From Cordylochernes scorpioides (taxonomy: Eukaryota; Arthropoda; Arachnida; Pseudoscorpiones; Chernetidae): a DNA stretch of 64,000 bases. Below, piece after piece: positions 21,330 to 31,250 of the stretch. Below the pieces are notes generated by a model, which was given only the letters and a program-made list of their open reading frames with translations, did no database searches and was not told the origin of the DNA. Every line of letters starts with the position of its first letter. Position 1 is the stretch's first letter. Made by a program: the position numbers and the translations under genes. The stretch covers positions 22,950,446-23,014,445 of the forward strand of contig CP092882.1 of the NCBI GenBank assembly GCA_030710605.1, read 5' to 3'.

Positions 21330-21790
21330 TTGCGGGACAAGAATGGAGCCGGGGCTACATCACCATATACTCTCATGTATGGGGCTGAAGGACGAACGAG
21401 AAGTGCTCCTCACTGAAATAGGCCTTGAGGGACTCTCTTTGGAACTCCTGTTGAATGAGGTGGTGAGAAACAGAGCTGGAGCTTTTGCGTTGTTCAAATT
21501 TTGGAAGACGGCTGAAGAGAAAAGGAAGCTATATACATAATCTAATTGATGTAAATAATTATATGTAAATAATCTTTGTCAGGATTAGAATGACGAATCC
21601 TGTATGGGACTTTGATTATGTTGACTGCTGTTGTATATAATCACAGTGTAGAAATATACTATACTATACCTACTACATATCGGTTTCTCTCTGTATTCTT
21701 AGTTCTCTTCTCTTTAATTACTCTGTAAACTGGCGAATCCTTTATAGGACGAGAGGTCCTCAATAAAGGCTTTTGTTGTTGTTGTTGTAA
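21330..21790 (+). mobile_element. LINE-B 3' end with ORF2 C-terminal remnant
   Basis: A 65-codon frame (21,343-21,540) starts within an acidic, leucine-rich segment (VLLTEIGLEGLSLELLLNEV) ending in a FKFWKTAEEKRK-like tail, typical of a LINE ORF2 C terminus. It is followed by a 3' UTR with a hairpin (TAGGACGAGAGGTCCT), AATAAAGGC and a (TTG)n tail. The same 3' end occurs near 27,815-27,880, 38,905-38,955 and 49,840-49,908. It is truncated at the 5' side. Confidence 0.7.
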
Positions 21791-22089
21791 AAATATCAAT
21801 TATTATTATTATTTTAAAGTCTGTTCTCTTTCAATTAAGCCAGATAAATTACATATAGCGATTATTAAATTTCGCCATAATGTTGATTCATATACTTATT
21901 TTATATATTGAAGTATACAGGTTGGATTTTTGTCTGAATTTACCAAAACTGGTGTTGTGGATCATTATTTATCATCACTAGTAAAGGTTTTTACTAAAGT
22001 AATGTACAGTGCCATCGTTCTGATATATAATTAAAGAGACGATGTGCCTTTTTAGATACATCCCGAAATTTTATATGTTGTATATATAT

Positions 22090-22278
22090 TGTAACATAGT
22101 ATTTATTAATTTTATTATTTTTTTATTAACAGAGTGGTCATTTTTATGTTTATATCTTGCGACTCTGTAAATTTCCCTCGTGGCTTATCTTTTGTTTACA
22201 ATTCATAGTTTGTCCTTCCCTGAAATAAATTGTTGTCTCCTCCTGAAGTTTTTGTCTTCCCTAATTTTCCACGTAGCA
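22090..22278 (+). mobile_element. Solo LTR (189 bp), ATAT target duplication
   Basis: Inverted relative of 20,124-20,333: plus-strand ends TGTAACAT and CCACGTAGCA, with ATAT at 22,086-22,089 and 22,279-22,282. Contains AATAAA near 22,222. Confidence 0.85.
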
Positions 22279-22559
22279 ATATATATGATTATTTTAAAGA
22301 TTTGACTTTTAAAAAAAATCAATTTATATGAAATTAATAATAATTTATAATTATCACACAAAATACCCTTATTTATCAAACTATGATAGCAATATCATAA
22401 TTTAATTATAAATTTTAGACAAAATCATATGTTGCATTAGGATCAGTAGAAAATGGTTTAATTTTAAAAGAATCATACGCGTCTAAAATAGTTTCAATAA
22501 TAATAAAATAATTTTATATAATATTTTAAAATATAATTCGATATTTATTATTGTCAATG

Positions 22560-23780
22560 CGTTTCTTTTAAATATCATCAAATATTATCTCTACAGACCT
22601 TACTGCAATGATATGAGTTATTGAATGAGAGGGCTTGGCTCATCAGTAGTGAACCCTCTCAGCGGTTTCGCCAAATTAATCTCTAGACCGCTCTACTATT
22701 GTATTGGATGGGTTGAAATATACCCTGTATTTTCTATGGAAGGCAGCTTAGGGGTGTTAAGTAAACTATGGACATAAGCTTATAGGTCTGTAGAGGTACA
22801 TACATATAATTTCAAGGTATTGCATCGAGCAAAGCTCTTCCGCAAAATATGTTTACATAATCAATAAATATTAGTAAATTAAATTTAATTGCCATCTATC
22901 GTTAAGATTTTACACAAATAAATTTACTGGCAATGAGTTTCTTTTAAATATCATCAAATATTATCTCTACCATAGAAAATACAGGGTATACTCCAAACCA
23001 ATCCAATACAATAGTAGAGCGGTCTAGAGATTAATTTGGCGAAACCGCTGAGAGGGTTCACTACTGATGAGCCAAGCCCTCTCATTCAATAACTCATATC
23101 ATTGCAGTAAGGTCTGTAGAGATAATATTTGATGATATTTAAAAAGAAACGCATTGCCAGTAAATTTATTTGTGTAAAATTTTAACGATAGATGACAATT
23201 AAATTTATTTTACTAATATATATTGATTATGTAAACATATTTTGCGGAAGAGCTTTGCTCGATGCAATACCTTGAAATTATATGTATGTACTTCTACAGA
23301 CCTATAAGCTTATGTCCATAGTTCACTAAACACCCCTAAGCTGCCTTCCATAGAAAATGCAGGGTATATAAGAAAACTAATCCAATACAAAAAAAAAAGT
23401 CGATGGACGAGTGGGTAACCCCCTCGATTCCCGACAGTCGTGAACCGGGATTGAATCCCGTGTTAAAATTTGTTTAATATGTGAAAAACCTTCACATATT
23501 ATTCATTGTTCAATTATCATGAACTAGGTTGCTCTTGCTGAGCGGTACCTATTAATGTGATTTGAACCAGAATCCAATACAATAGTAGAGCGGTCTAGAG
23601 ATTAATTTGGCGAAACCGCTGAAAGGGTTCACTACTGATGAGCCAAGCCCTCTCATTTAATAACTCATATCATTGCAGTAAGGCCTGTAGAGATAATATT
23701 TGATGATATTTAAAAGAAACGCATTGCCAGTAAATTTATTTGTGTAAAATTTTAACGATAGATGGCAATAAAATTTAATT
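22560..23780. repeat. Fb-family foldback cluster
   Basis: Three conserved Fb blocks: minus at 22,628-22,676, plus at 23,035-23,084 and plus at 23,608-23,657. The first two belong to inverted arms of about 300 bp facing each other across about 22,970. All three keep UUGGC...GCCAA, and the first two also pair GAGAGGG with CCCUCUC. A tRNA-derived SINE is inserted at 23,391-23,570. Confidence 0.85.
23391..23570 (+). mobile_element. tRNA-derived SINE inserted in Fb, 12-bp target duplication
   Basis: A 180-bp insertion between direct repeats AATCCAATACAA (23,379-23,390 and 23,571-23,582). It starts with an A run and has a tRNA-like head (23,399-23,465) with A box GGACGAGTGGGTAA and B box GGGATTGAATCCC. 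The extended A box spacing suggests a Ser/Leu-type ancestor. It differs from the tRNA-Glu SINE family elsewhere in the window. Confidence 0.8.
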
Positions 23781-24114
23781 TATTATTGAACAAATATATT
23801 TTGGTCAAAATGTTTTAAAATTAATTCATAGAATAATACCTTTTTTTTTTTCTTTAAAGATGCCCTCAAACATTTTTGTGCCCAGTAAAATATTGCAGTA
23901 TCGGAAATCGTTAATTTTTCTAATAGGGTCCTCTCTCCTAATGATAATTAGAATAATAATGATAGGTTATAATTAATTAAGGAGAAAACACGACAATTAT
24001 TAAGATTCCATTAACGATTTTATATCAATTCAAACAAAAAATGATGTTTATTGATCTATTTGAAGGATTTGATATTTTTACTATCAGATAATTGACAAAC
24101 ATAACTAAAGTAAT

Positions 24115-24475
24115 AGCTCTGCTTTTGCCGGTCCCAAGCCTGGATGAAAAAGGAGGAGGTGGAGCAGTAACAAGCTCACTAAAAAACCTGGGCTCAGCTG
24201 GCCCGGCTGATAGTACCCTGTAAGGATTCCTTATCCAGGGATACAGGATGAGCAGCGTTTGTACTCCATGTTAGGAGCGGCTGCACATGGTGTCTGTTCC
24301 TCATGTCAGAGGCGGCCATTTCTTTTGGAGCTAAGTCGGCCTGCCACTGAGTAGTGTTCCCAGTCTTAATGACAAAGGCAGACACATTCTATTTCACCCA
24401 GGCATGATGGTTGTCAAGTCTCAAGCTTTACAAGCTTGATAACCTAATATGATTGAGTGGAGATAAGAAAGAAGA
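24115..24475 (+). mobile_element. RTE-like LINE 3' fragment
   Basis: Begins with GGTCCCAAGCCTGGATGAAA followed by AAGGAGGAGG, a block common near the 3' end of RTE-type LINEs, and ends GATTGAGTGGAGATAAGAAA with a GAA-rich tail. Copies at 35,900-36,260 and 50,480-50,640 end with differing simple-repeat tails. No intact frame. Confidence 0.55.
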
Positions 24476-24549
24476 AGACTAAAGTAATGGACTTAGTTTC
24501 ACACTAGTATTCTATTCTCACAACAATTTTGATATGTAATTATAATTAT

Positions 24550-24760
24550 TTTTAAGAAATGAAAAAGGGGTATCTTCTTATCGTGCAACTGAAAGTTTCT
24601 GATGGCTTGCGCCAGCTATCGGAATAAATATAAACTATTTGTTGATTTTTTTTAATATTCAGGAATTTGGCCACAAATACCCATTCTTGATTAATACAAT
24701 TTTAAGTTGCACAATAAGAATATTCCTTTTTATTAATCGATCCACCTTATCCCAGTACAA
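24550..24760. mobile_element. Truncated HHR-1b element
   Basis: Matches the start of the element at 26,743 (GGTATCTTCTTATCGTGCAA, then GATGGCTTGCGCCAGC and CTATCGGAATAAATATAAAC) and ends at ...CCATTCTTGATTAATAC just before the ribozyme position; a short inverted return of the start follows (TTGCACAATAAGAATATTCC). Confidence 0.6.
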
Positions 24761-24848
24761 TTTCACATTTGTTCTTTTTTCCACATAGATTTATATATTT
24801 ATAATTAGATAATAAAATTCATATATTGGATTGAATAAAATATTGATT

Positions 24849-24892
24849 TGCCAATATTTCGGTTGGCTTGAACGCCAAACATTATCAAGACA
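24849..24892 (-). ncRNA. Decayed hammerhead (HHR-5)
   Basis: Left-arm copy on the minus strand: UUGAUAA and GAAA are kept, but stem II (UGUUUGGC/GCCAACC) and its loop have changes and stem I is weakened. Probably inactive. Confidence 0.55.
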
Positions 24893-24956
24893 TTACATTT
24901 TTGTATAAACCGTTGAGCATTGTAGTGCTTTAGCAAAGTTTTATACAAAAATGTAA

Positions 24957-24999
24957 TGCCTTGATAAAGGTTGGCGTTCAGCCAACCAAAATATTGGCA
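24957..24999 (+). ncRNA. Hammerhead with U3-A8 pair, one core mutation (HHR-5)
   Basis: Stem I UGCC, core UUGAUAA, extra A, stem II GGUUGGC with loop guuca and GCCAACC, then AAAA in place of GAAA, stem III AUAU, U, stem I return GGCA. All three helices are perfect; the G12-to-A change is the only clear defect. Comparison with 16,824-16,866 gives the compensatory changes that support the structure. Confidence 0.7.
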
Positions 25000-25099
25000 A
25001 ATAAATATTTTATTCAATGTAATATATGCCTTTTTATTATCTAATGATTTAAATAGTGATTGCTCTATTTTCAAAACAATATTTATTATCATGATAAAT

Positions 25100-25345
25100 T
25101 TATGAAAATTCGAAACTATTTTAGACGCATATGATTCTCTTTAAAATTAAACAATTTCTACTGCCCTTACTGCAATGGAAAAAGTAATGGGAGGGCCGGG
25201 CTCATCAGTAGTGAACCCTCCCAGCGATGAGCCAGGCCCTCCCATTAATTTTTCCATTGCAGTAAGGGCAGTAGAAATTGTTTAATTTCAAGAAGAATCT
25301 TACGCGTTTAAAATAGTTTCGAATTTTCATAACAGATGGCGCGCT
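25100..25345. repeat. Fb-family foldback
   Basis: Inverted arms TTCGAAACTATTTTAGACGC and complement with TACTGCAATGG blocks inside. The central conserved block is collapsed: the left half runs GGGCTCATCAG...CCCTCCCAGCG directly into GATGAGCCAGG. GATGGCGCGC lies just outside the right arm. Confidence 0.75.
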
Positions 25346-25899
25346 AGTACATCGTAATATGATAAATTTATTGATCTATTTTTTAACGTGCATTTATAAT
25401 TTTATAATGTTATCGTTTTTTTTTTATGTGTATTGTGCTCTTTATTTCGTTGAAAGAAAGGAAAGAGAAGAAATGAAATAGGTTTCAAATTGAGAGCTCG
25501 TCTCTCGAGGTAAAACTGGAAAAATACAATTCCATATTTAGGTGACAAATGGATTTCACATCTCCTTCAAAATCAAATTTATGTCTCGGGGATACAACGG
25601 GATTTATGGGAAGATAGATCTATTTCAGATTCAATAAAAATGTTATATATCCATTATAAATATATATTACATAGCACATAATATATGAATTCATAAATAT
25701 AAATTTCAGGGTGATCGTTTCAATTTTTACAATTTTCCAAATATTCTTAGTGTTATATGAAAACATATTGAAAGGGCTTAACTCATCTGTGATAAATTCA
25801 ATTTCTGTTTGTCAGTTTTATCTACAATATGGCACTTAAATTGTATTTCAATGTGTTAGGTTTTTTATAAGTTGTTTTTCATAGATTAATATATTTTTA

Positions 25900-26340
25900 T
25901 TTTGACCAGATGACCGGGTTACTTTGCATCTATATTATTAAAAAAACAGAGTTTCTGCTGTTTTGAGATTTTGATATTAATTGCTTTAATTGAGCTTAAG
26001 TAATATATAAAAAACATAATTTGATAAAGGTACTGCCTGGCTTAAGGCGTAAGAATCAAAAAATGAAAAACTTATTTACATAATTACATATTAAAAATAA
26101 AAAAGTCATATCCTGACCAGGAGCACATATGCTTTTCAGAAGGCAGAGCGCCATCTGGTGTAACAGAAATCAACTATTCATTGATTTAACCTGTTCCCTG
26201 ATATTTGGCCAACCCAATTTCTTTATAAATATTTTTTTTCTATTGTTTTTTTAATAATTACATATGGTTTGAGCCGGCCATCGGGAAACAACAACAAATG
26301 GTTATATTAACAGAAAGTGCGACCTCTGGCGGTTGACTTA
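25900..26340. repeat. Dispersed repeat, paralogue at 39,760-39,990
   Basis: Blocks TACTGCCTGGCTTAAGGCGT, GCCGGCCATCGGG and CGACCTCTGGCGGT match 39,830-39,965 in order. Here the repeat is split by the insertion at 26,092-26,253. I cannot assign the family; no frame is conserved between the copies. Confidence 0.6.
26092..26253 (-). mobile_element. Truncated HHR-1 element, 12-bp target duplication
   Basis: Flanked by the direct repeat ATAATTACATAT (26,080-26,091 and 26,254-26,265). The paralogous repeat near 39,885 has a single ACATAATTACA at this point, an effectively empty site. It shares GACCAGGAGCACAT, CATCTGGTG and GGCCAACCCAATTTCTT with 19,018-19,335 but stops before the ribozyme. Confidence 0.8.
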
Positions 26341-26742
26341 ACAGAATATTTGAATCTATGAAATATATTTGAAATAAAATAACATTTTAATATAACATAT
26401 ATATATTTGGTTTTTGAAATGATGTAAATGAGTTAGTTATGAAAGGTAAATTAAAAGTATTAATTTCTTGGAAGTGATAGTGATTACTCTGCACGATGTT
26501 TGAATAGGAAAGTCTTAGCTCCCAACAGAATGTTATTTAGTGAGAATATCTGCTGAGATGGTATTTAAGAAAGCTCTGGATATATCTTGGTGACCAGTAG
26601 AAATATATTGATATATTACATTAAGTTATTCATTTAAGAAATCACAATAAACATTTTTATGGCCAAAATTAATTGCAAGGTATAGGCGCGCCATTTGTGA
26701 TTGTACTGGGATAAGGTGCATAAATTAAGAAAGAAAAAGAGG

Positions 26743-28196
26743 CATCTCCTTATTGTGCAACTGAAAGTTGCTGATGGCTTACGCCATCTATCGGAATAAA
26801 TATCAACTATTCTCGTTGATTTTTAATTATTCCAGAATTGGCCAAATATCCATTCTTGATTAATCAAGAAAAGCTAACCACGGACGCGTTTCGGGCTGTT
26901 TGCCCTCATCAGCGTGGTGCAAGCTGTACCTTAACGATCAAAAAACACAGAAGAAAATAAATTTTTATTTCAATCTTAAGGAGAGTAACACAATCCATGA
27001 TTATCCTTTGTAGTTTTAAAATGACTTCTAAAATGTTTTGATCGAAAATTTGCGTCTTTATTCCACCAGAGAATCTACTGGAACATTGTCAACAGGTTTC
27101 CAAACAATGGCGCAGATGACAATGTCAGCTGACTACGACAAGATTGTCTTCACAAGGACAATTGTACAAGCGCTTAGAATACGATAATAAAATCTTTGTG
27201 ATTATCCCACAAATTAAACAGTAATTTACATTAAATATTTAAATTATTCAATAATTGAAATACTGTTCAAATATTAAGCATCTTGAAATCTCTTATTATC
27301 TCGGGATTACAATAGTTGAATTTCTACATTTACTAAATGGAAAAGAGATTGAAGTATATTGTGGCAAAGTCTTACAACGGTTCAGTTAATTTATTCAACC
27401 ACACTGATCTACCTTTGTTATTGTAACTATAGAGATTGGATTTGTGTAAATTGTAGCTGTTTGTCATATTCTCATCATCAAAAAGAAAAACATTCACTTC
27501 AGGATTTGTGGAAATATGATATCTGATGAAATCTCCCTTTATATCATAGAATGCAAATATTCAGGTGAAGAAAGAGAAAAAACTCTTAAAATCACCTTCT
27601 GGAGATTTAGCAACTCACTGAATACGCTGAGAACTATTTCAGAAAAGTAAAAAAAAGCAATAGAACTCTATAATTTCTACAGATCAAATGTAAATAGATT
27701 CATTCATACGCAAAAGAGGTAGTGAGGAAAGTTTTAGAACAGATTTGTAAATAAATCCCTTTTCAAACAAGGCTCACGTGCACATGGGGAAAAGGAGAAA
27801 ATATTACTGTTATTTTGTTGTTGTATGGCGAATCCATACAGGGCAATGGGCCCTAATTAAGCCTTTGTTGTTGAATTGTAGCTATTTTAAGCATTCTTTG
27901 CATTTCAGAGGTAATGACCTCATTTGCAAATTTGGCATAAATCTTATTTTAAGATATAGTACTACCAGAAGAATTGGTATCCCAAAATTATAATTACAGC
28001 TGAAACCTACTTATTAAATATATAAAACAGATTTCATTGTTAATAAAATGTAAAATAATAATCAGAATAAACTATAATTATGGAATGGCCAATTCTGGAA
28101 TAATTAAAAATCAACGAGAATAGTTTATATTTATTCCGATAGATGGCGCAAGCCATCAGCAACTTTCAGTTGCCCGATAAGGAGATGCCTTTTTTT
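26743..28196. mobile_element. HHR-1b element and its inverted partner, 1.45 kb
   Basis: About 105 bp at 26,743-26,845 (GGCATCTCCTTATTGTGCAA to CCAGAATTGGCC) recur inverted at 28,086-28,196. Only the left unit continues into a hammerhead. The 1.1 kb between is AT-rich, contains a LINE-B tail at 27,815-27,880, and has no convincing gene. Either two separate insertions or one large foldback. Confidence 0.6.
26878..26917 (-). ncRNA. Intact minimal hammerhead ribozyme (HHR-1b)
   Basis: On the minus strand: stem I CCACG, core CUGAUGA, stem II GGGC with loop aaaca and GCCC, core GAAA, stem III ACGCGU, cleavage after GUC, stem I return CGUGG. Every helix is perfect and every core base canonical. Cleavage is predicted after the C complementary to plus position 26,883. 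Confidence 0.93.
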
Positions 28197-28244
28197 TTCA
28201 AAACTATAATTAATACAAAAATAGTTCATTACTTTTATTTAATT

Positions 28245-28296
28245 TGACATATCGGACACGATATCCCAGCTCGGGATACTTGCGCCTAAATACATT
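28245..28296 (-). mobile_element. LINE-A 3' tail, minus strand
   Basis: On the minus strand GCGCAAGTATCCCGAGCTGG followed by GATATCGTGTCC, the family tail hairpin. Nothing upstream is recognisable. Confidence 0.5.
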
Positions 28297-28299
28297 TTA

Positions 28300-29200
28300 T
28301 CAACCTATATACAATTCATTATATACAACTCAATAACCGACTAAAAACATAATTAAAACTGAAACGATGGTTTTATCAAACAGAAGAGAAAATCTAAAAT
28401 GAATTTACAAAAATTATTTATTTTTACATAAATGTATTGAGTTTTGGTTTTCTTTTCCACAGAAGCAGCTAGGATCATATGTTGCCCCGAAGCTCATTAA
28501 TTTCATTACTCACACATTCTTATCATTCTTCAAGAAGATTATCCTTCTTCTTGTTTCAAAGATCCAGTCTTCGTACATACCGGTTGGCAGAAGGATTTAA
28601 CAGATGTACTCTCGAAGACGATTGGCCTCTTATCAAAATATTGAAAGAATCTTATAAAATAGTTGATCTAAAAAGGTGTCAAATTACATTAATAAATTCT
28701 ATATGAATTGCACTTAATATTCCGCAATAATAAGAAAAAACTACATTGCAAATGTACATAATTTCAGACTTTTAGGTGAGCGTAGTGGTCGGTAATAAAC
28801 TATTAAAGACACATTTTATATTACCTTTAAAATGTAGAAAATAGGCGACGCCGTTTCTCTGGTGTAAAATTTTGCTTCGATATAAATTTTATCAGAAGGT
28901 GGTCAAGAGAACGAACAAATATTTTCATTTTTTGTGAGCAATTTTCAAATATATTTACAGAGTGATAAGTATGAAATTTTGTACTATCACTTGATCCAAC
29001 TAGCCCACAATGCAAATGTACAAAATATTAGTATTCTAAGTATATAGACGTTATGGTATAGAATAAGCTATAGAAAAGAAAATTATATATATTTCAAAAG
29101 AAGAAAATAGGTTCAGCCGTTTGTAGCTTAATGAGTAACTGGCATTACATGAAATATATTTACAGACTACAATTCGATAAAATAATCCCTTGAATTAATG
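28300..29200. other. AT-rich stretch, no gene assigned
   Basis: Contains a 75-codon plus-strand frame (28,479-28,706) without motifs. Between about 28,720 and 29,170 an AATGCAAATGTACA block recurs (also near 29,755), pointing to a dispersed repeat interrupted by the foldback at 29,202-29,699. Confidence 0.35.
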
Positions 29201-29263
29201 TTAAAATAAAAACATAAAGCCTCCAGGGAAAAGATTCTCTCAAAATTTTTTTAATCAAAAAAT

Positions 29264-29303
29264 ATCTCGAGCTTTCGGGCAAGTACGCCCTTCTACGGGA
29301 AAA
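29264..29303 (-). ncRNA. Hammerhead-like motif, non-canonical core (HHR-4)
   Basis: On the minus strand: pyrimidine-rich stem I strand, CCGUAGA, extra A, stem II GGGC/GCCC, GAAA, stem III AGCU, C, stem I return GAGAUA. The order and helices are those of a type I hammerhead, but the first core word departs from CUGANGA at two positions. See also 29,595-29,634 and 37,063-37,106. Confidence 0.5.
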
Positions 29304-29594
29304 AATGCTTTACATGATTAATACGCCAATAAAATATGATTTAAAATTAAATAAAGTCCATTCATTGTTTACATTTGTTTTAAGGCATAATCAACGCGGG
29401 CTACTTTATTACTTTAGCTGAGAAAGGGTTTTTGACAGGATCTTTTATTCTTAAGGATGGGGGGACAAAGTTCACCTCTTCACAGAAACGATTGAAACCC
29501 GCGTTGATAATGCCTTAAAACAAATGTAAACAATGAATGGACTTTATTTAATTTTAAATCATATCTTATTGGCGTATTAATCATGTAAAGCATT

Positions 29595-29634
29595 TTCTCC
29601 CGTAGAAGGGCTTACTTTCCCGAAAGCTCGAGAT
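29595..29634 (+). ncRNA. Hammerhead-like motif, right arm (HHR-4)
   Basis: Stem I UCUC, CCGUAGA, extra A, stem II GGG...CCC, GAAA, stem III AGCU, C, stem I return GAGA. Stem I pairs perfectly. Same non-canonical core word as the left arm. Confidence 0.5.
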
Positions 29635-30204
29635 ATTTTAAATAAAAATATTTTTAAAATAATCTTTTCCCTGGAGGCTTTATGTTTTTATTTTAATTTA
29701 CAGACTACGTTGAAATATGAATTTTTGTACTCTTACTTAATACAGTTAACCCACAATGCAAATGTACAAAATATCAGTTTTCTAATTATATAGCCGTTAT
29801 GGTATAGAATAGGCTATAGAAGAAGAAAATGGGTTAAGCCGTTTATGGCTTAATGAATACCTAGCATTACATGAAATAAATCGGTAGTAGTGAAAAATTA
29901 GAGCTATAAATACTTATCATTGGATATTTCCTGGAATACTTGGGTGAAGATAGAAGCCAGAGCTATCAATATTTACAGAGAATTATATAATTATCAGGTA
30001 TAATTCAAATCAAAATTTAAAAATATATTTTTATAACATAAAGAGTGGCGAAAGGATAATATTCATATACCAAAAGAAGCACCTCTCACTTTAATTGTGC
30101 ATCAGAATTATGCACTGTACATCACCCTAGTAAACACCTTTACTAGTGATGATTAAAAATGAGTCTCAATACCAGTCTTGGCAAATTCAGACAAAAGCCG
30201 TCAA

Positions 30205-30247
30205 CCAGTATACCATGGTTTCAGGTTATAACACTCATCAGTACAGG
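30205..30247 (-). ncRNA. Hammerhead ribozyme, first tandem unit (HHR-2)
   Basis: On the minus strand: stem I CCUGUA, core CUGAUGA, stem II region GUGUUAUAACCU, core GAAA, stem III ACCAUGGU, cleavage after GUA, stem I return UACUGG (one U-U mismatch). Core bases are canonical; stem II has one mismatch and one G-U. Confidence 0.8.
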
Positions 30248-30525
30248 GGCGGCTTCGATTTCATAATATACTACGAGGGAATTATGAAATCGGTCAAATT
30301 TACCAAACAGGTGTTTAAACTAGTGAAGTGGAAAGGGTCAATTTATCAGTCTATATTAAAACATAATTTTGCGACAAGATAATATTCATATACCAAAAGA
30401 AGCACCTCTACCTTTAATTGTGCATCAGAATTATGCACTGTACATTACTCTATTAAAAACCTTTATTAGCGATGATTAAGAATGAGTCTCAACACCAGTT
30501 TGGGCAAATTGAGACCAAATTCCAA

Positions 30526-30570
30526 CCTGAATACCATGATTTCGGGAGCTATGGCCCTCATCAGTACAGA
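30526..30570 (-). ncRNA. Hammerhead ribozyme, second tandem unit (HHR-2)
   Basis: On the minus strand: core CUGAUGA, stem II GGGC...GCUCCC with a bulge, core GAAA, stem III AUCAUGGU (one U-G), cleavage after GUA, stem I UCUGUA/UUCAGG with a mismatch. Its GAAA lies 321 bp from that of the first unit. Confidence 0.78.
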
Positions 30571-30957
30571 TAGGCTTCGATTTCATAACATCCTACGAGA
30601 AGGGTTATAAAATCGGTCAAATTTACCAAACAGATGTTTAAGCTTGTCGAAGTGGCAAAGACCGATTATAAGACAAGATTGCAACATGAATTTGCGAGAG
30701 GTTGATAAATCATGTACCAAAAGAGGCACCTCTCCTTTTAAATATGCATCAGAACGATCCATTATGTATTCTATATCATCACTGATAAATATCTTACTAT
30801 GGTGTTTACATAATACATCGTTCTGATGCATATTTAAAGGGAGAGGTGCCTTTTTCGGTACATGGTTATCATCCTCCCGCAACCTTGTATAGCAACCTAG
30901 TGTATACTTTAATTTATTTTGAAAATGCTCATTTTTATATACTACTAGCTGAATGAC

Positions 30958-31250
30958 CGTCGGTGGAAGGATGGTCTAAACCGTTGGTTTTCGACTGCTA
31001 CGACCCGGGTTCTATTCCCGCATTGGGCACTTTTTTCTGATTTAAAAAAAAAATGCTCCAATGGTCCCCGATTCTTGCAAAAGTCCAACCCCATCATCAA
31101 GTGCAAGTAACTAAACGGGACTCTGGCACATTTGTAAGTTCAAAAGTCAAACTTCTTTTCACATGTGTAGACATGTAGGGCACTTACAGTAAAGGCAGTC
31201 GCCAACTTCAACTGACCATGATTATCATGGCCTATACCACTTTTACTATG
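30958..31250 (+). mobile_element. tRNA-Glu-derived SINE, plus strand
   Basis: Head 30,958-31,040 with A-box-like GGTCTAAACCG, anticodon loop region TTGGTTTTCGACTG and B box GGTTCTATTCCC, then a T run, then the body (TTGCAAAAGTCCAACCCC, ACGGGACTCTGGCACATTTG, CCATGATTATCATGG). It abuts a 14-bp Helitron terminus (CTAGCTGAATGACC at 30,945-30,958). Confidence 0.8.

Larger units (their letters stand above)
24800..25080. mobile_element. Foldback element of family HHR-5
   Basis: Two inverted arms of about 120 bp (outer end ATTAGATAATAAAA, inner end ACATTTTTGTATAAA) around a short loop near 24,905-24,935. Each arm has a hammerhead of the U3-A8 type. Truncated relatives lie at 14,640-14,770, 16,770-16,880 and 34,430-34,530. 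Confidence 0.75.
29202..29699. mobile_element. Foldback retroelement with hammerhead-like HHR-4
   Basis: Long inverted arms of about 195 bp: outer ends TAAAACATAAAGCCTCCAGG-like and complement, inner ends GGCATAATCAACGCGGG and CCCGCGTTGATAATGCC. A 105-bp loop lies at about 29,400-29,500. Each arm has a hammerhead-like motif. The flanks on both sides belong to one dispersed repeat, so this is an insertion into it. Confidence 0.8.
30049..30890 (-). mobile_element. Tandem retrozyme-like element: two and a half 321-bp HHR-2 units
   Basis: Direct repeats start at 30,053 (GATAATATTCATATACCAAA), 30,377 and, truncated, about 30,703. Units share AAGCACCTCT, CAGAATTATGCACTGTACAT, AATGAGTCTCAA and CGGTCAAATTTACCAAACAG. 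Each full unit has a hammerhead at the same place, 321 bp apart. The third unit turns back on itself near 30,790 to give an inverted end (GGGAGAGGTGCC). Direct tandems of a few hundred bp with one type I hammerhead per unit match animal retrozymes, which replicate through RNA circles. Confidence 0.85.

Noticed and set aside
28479-28706. 75-codon frame as a possible exon
   Set aside because: No motif, no splice context I could support, and surrounded by repeats; left unassigned.
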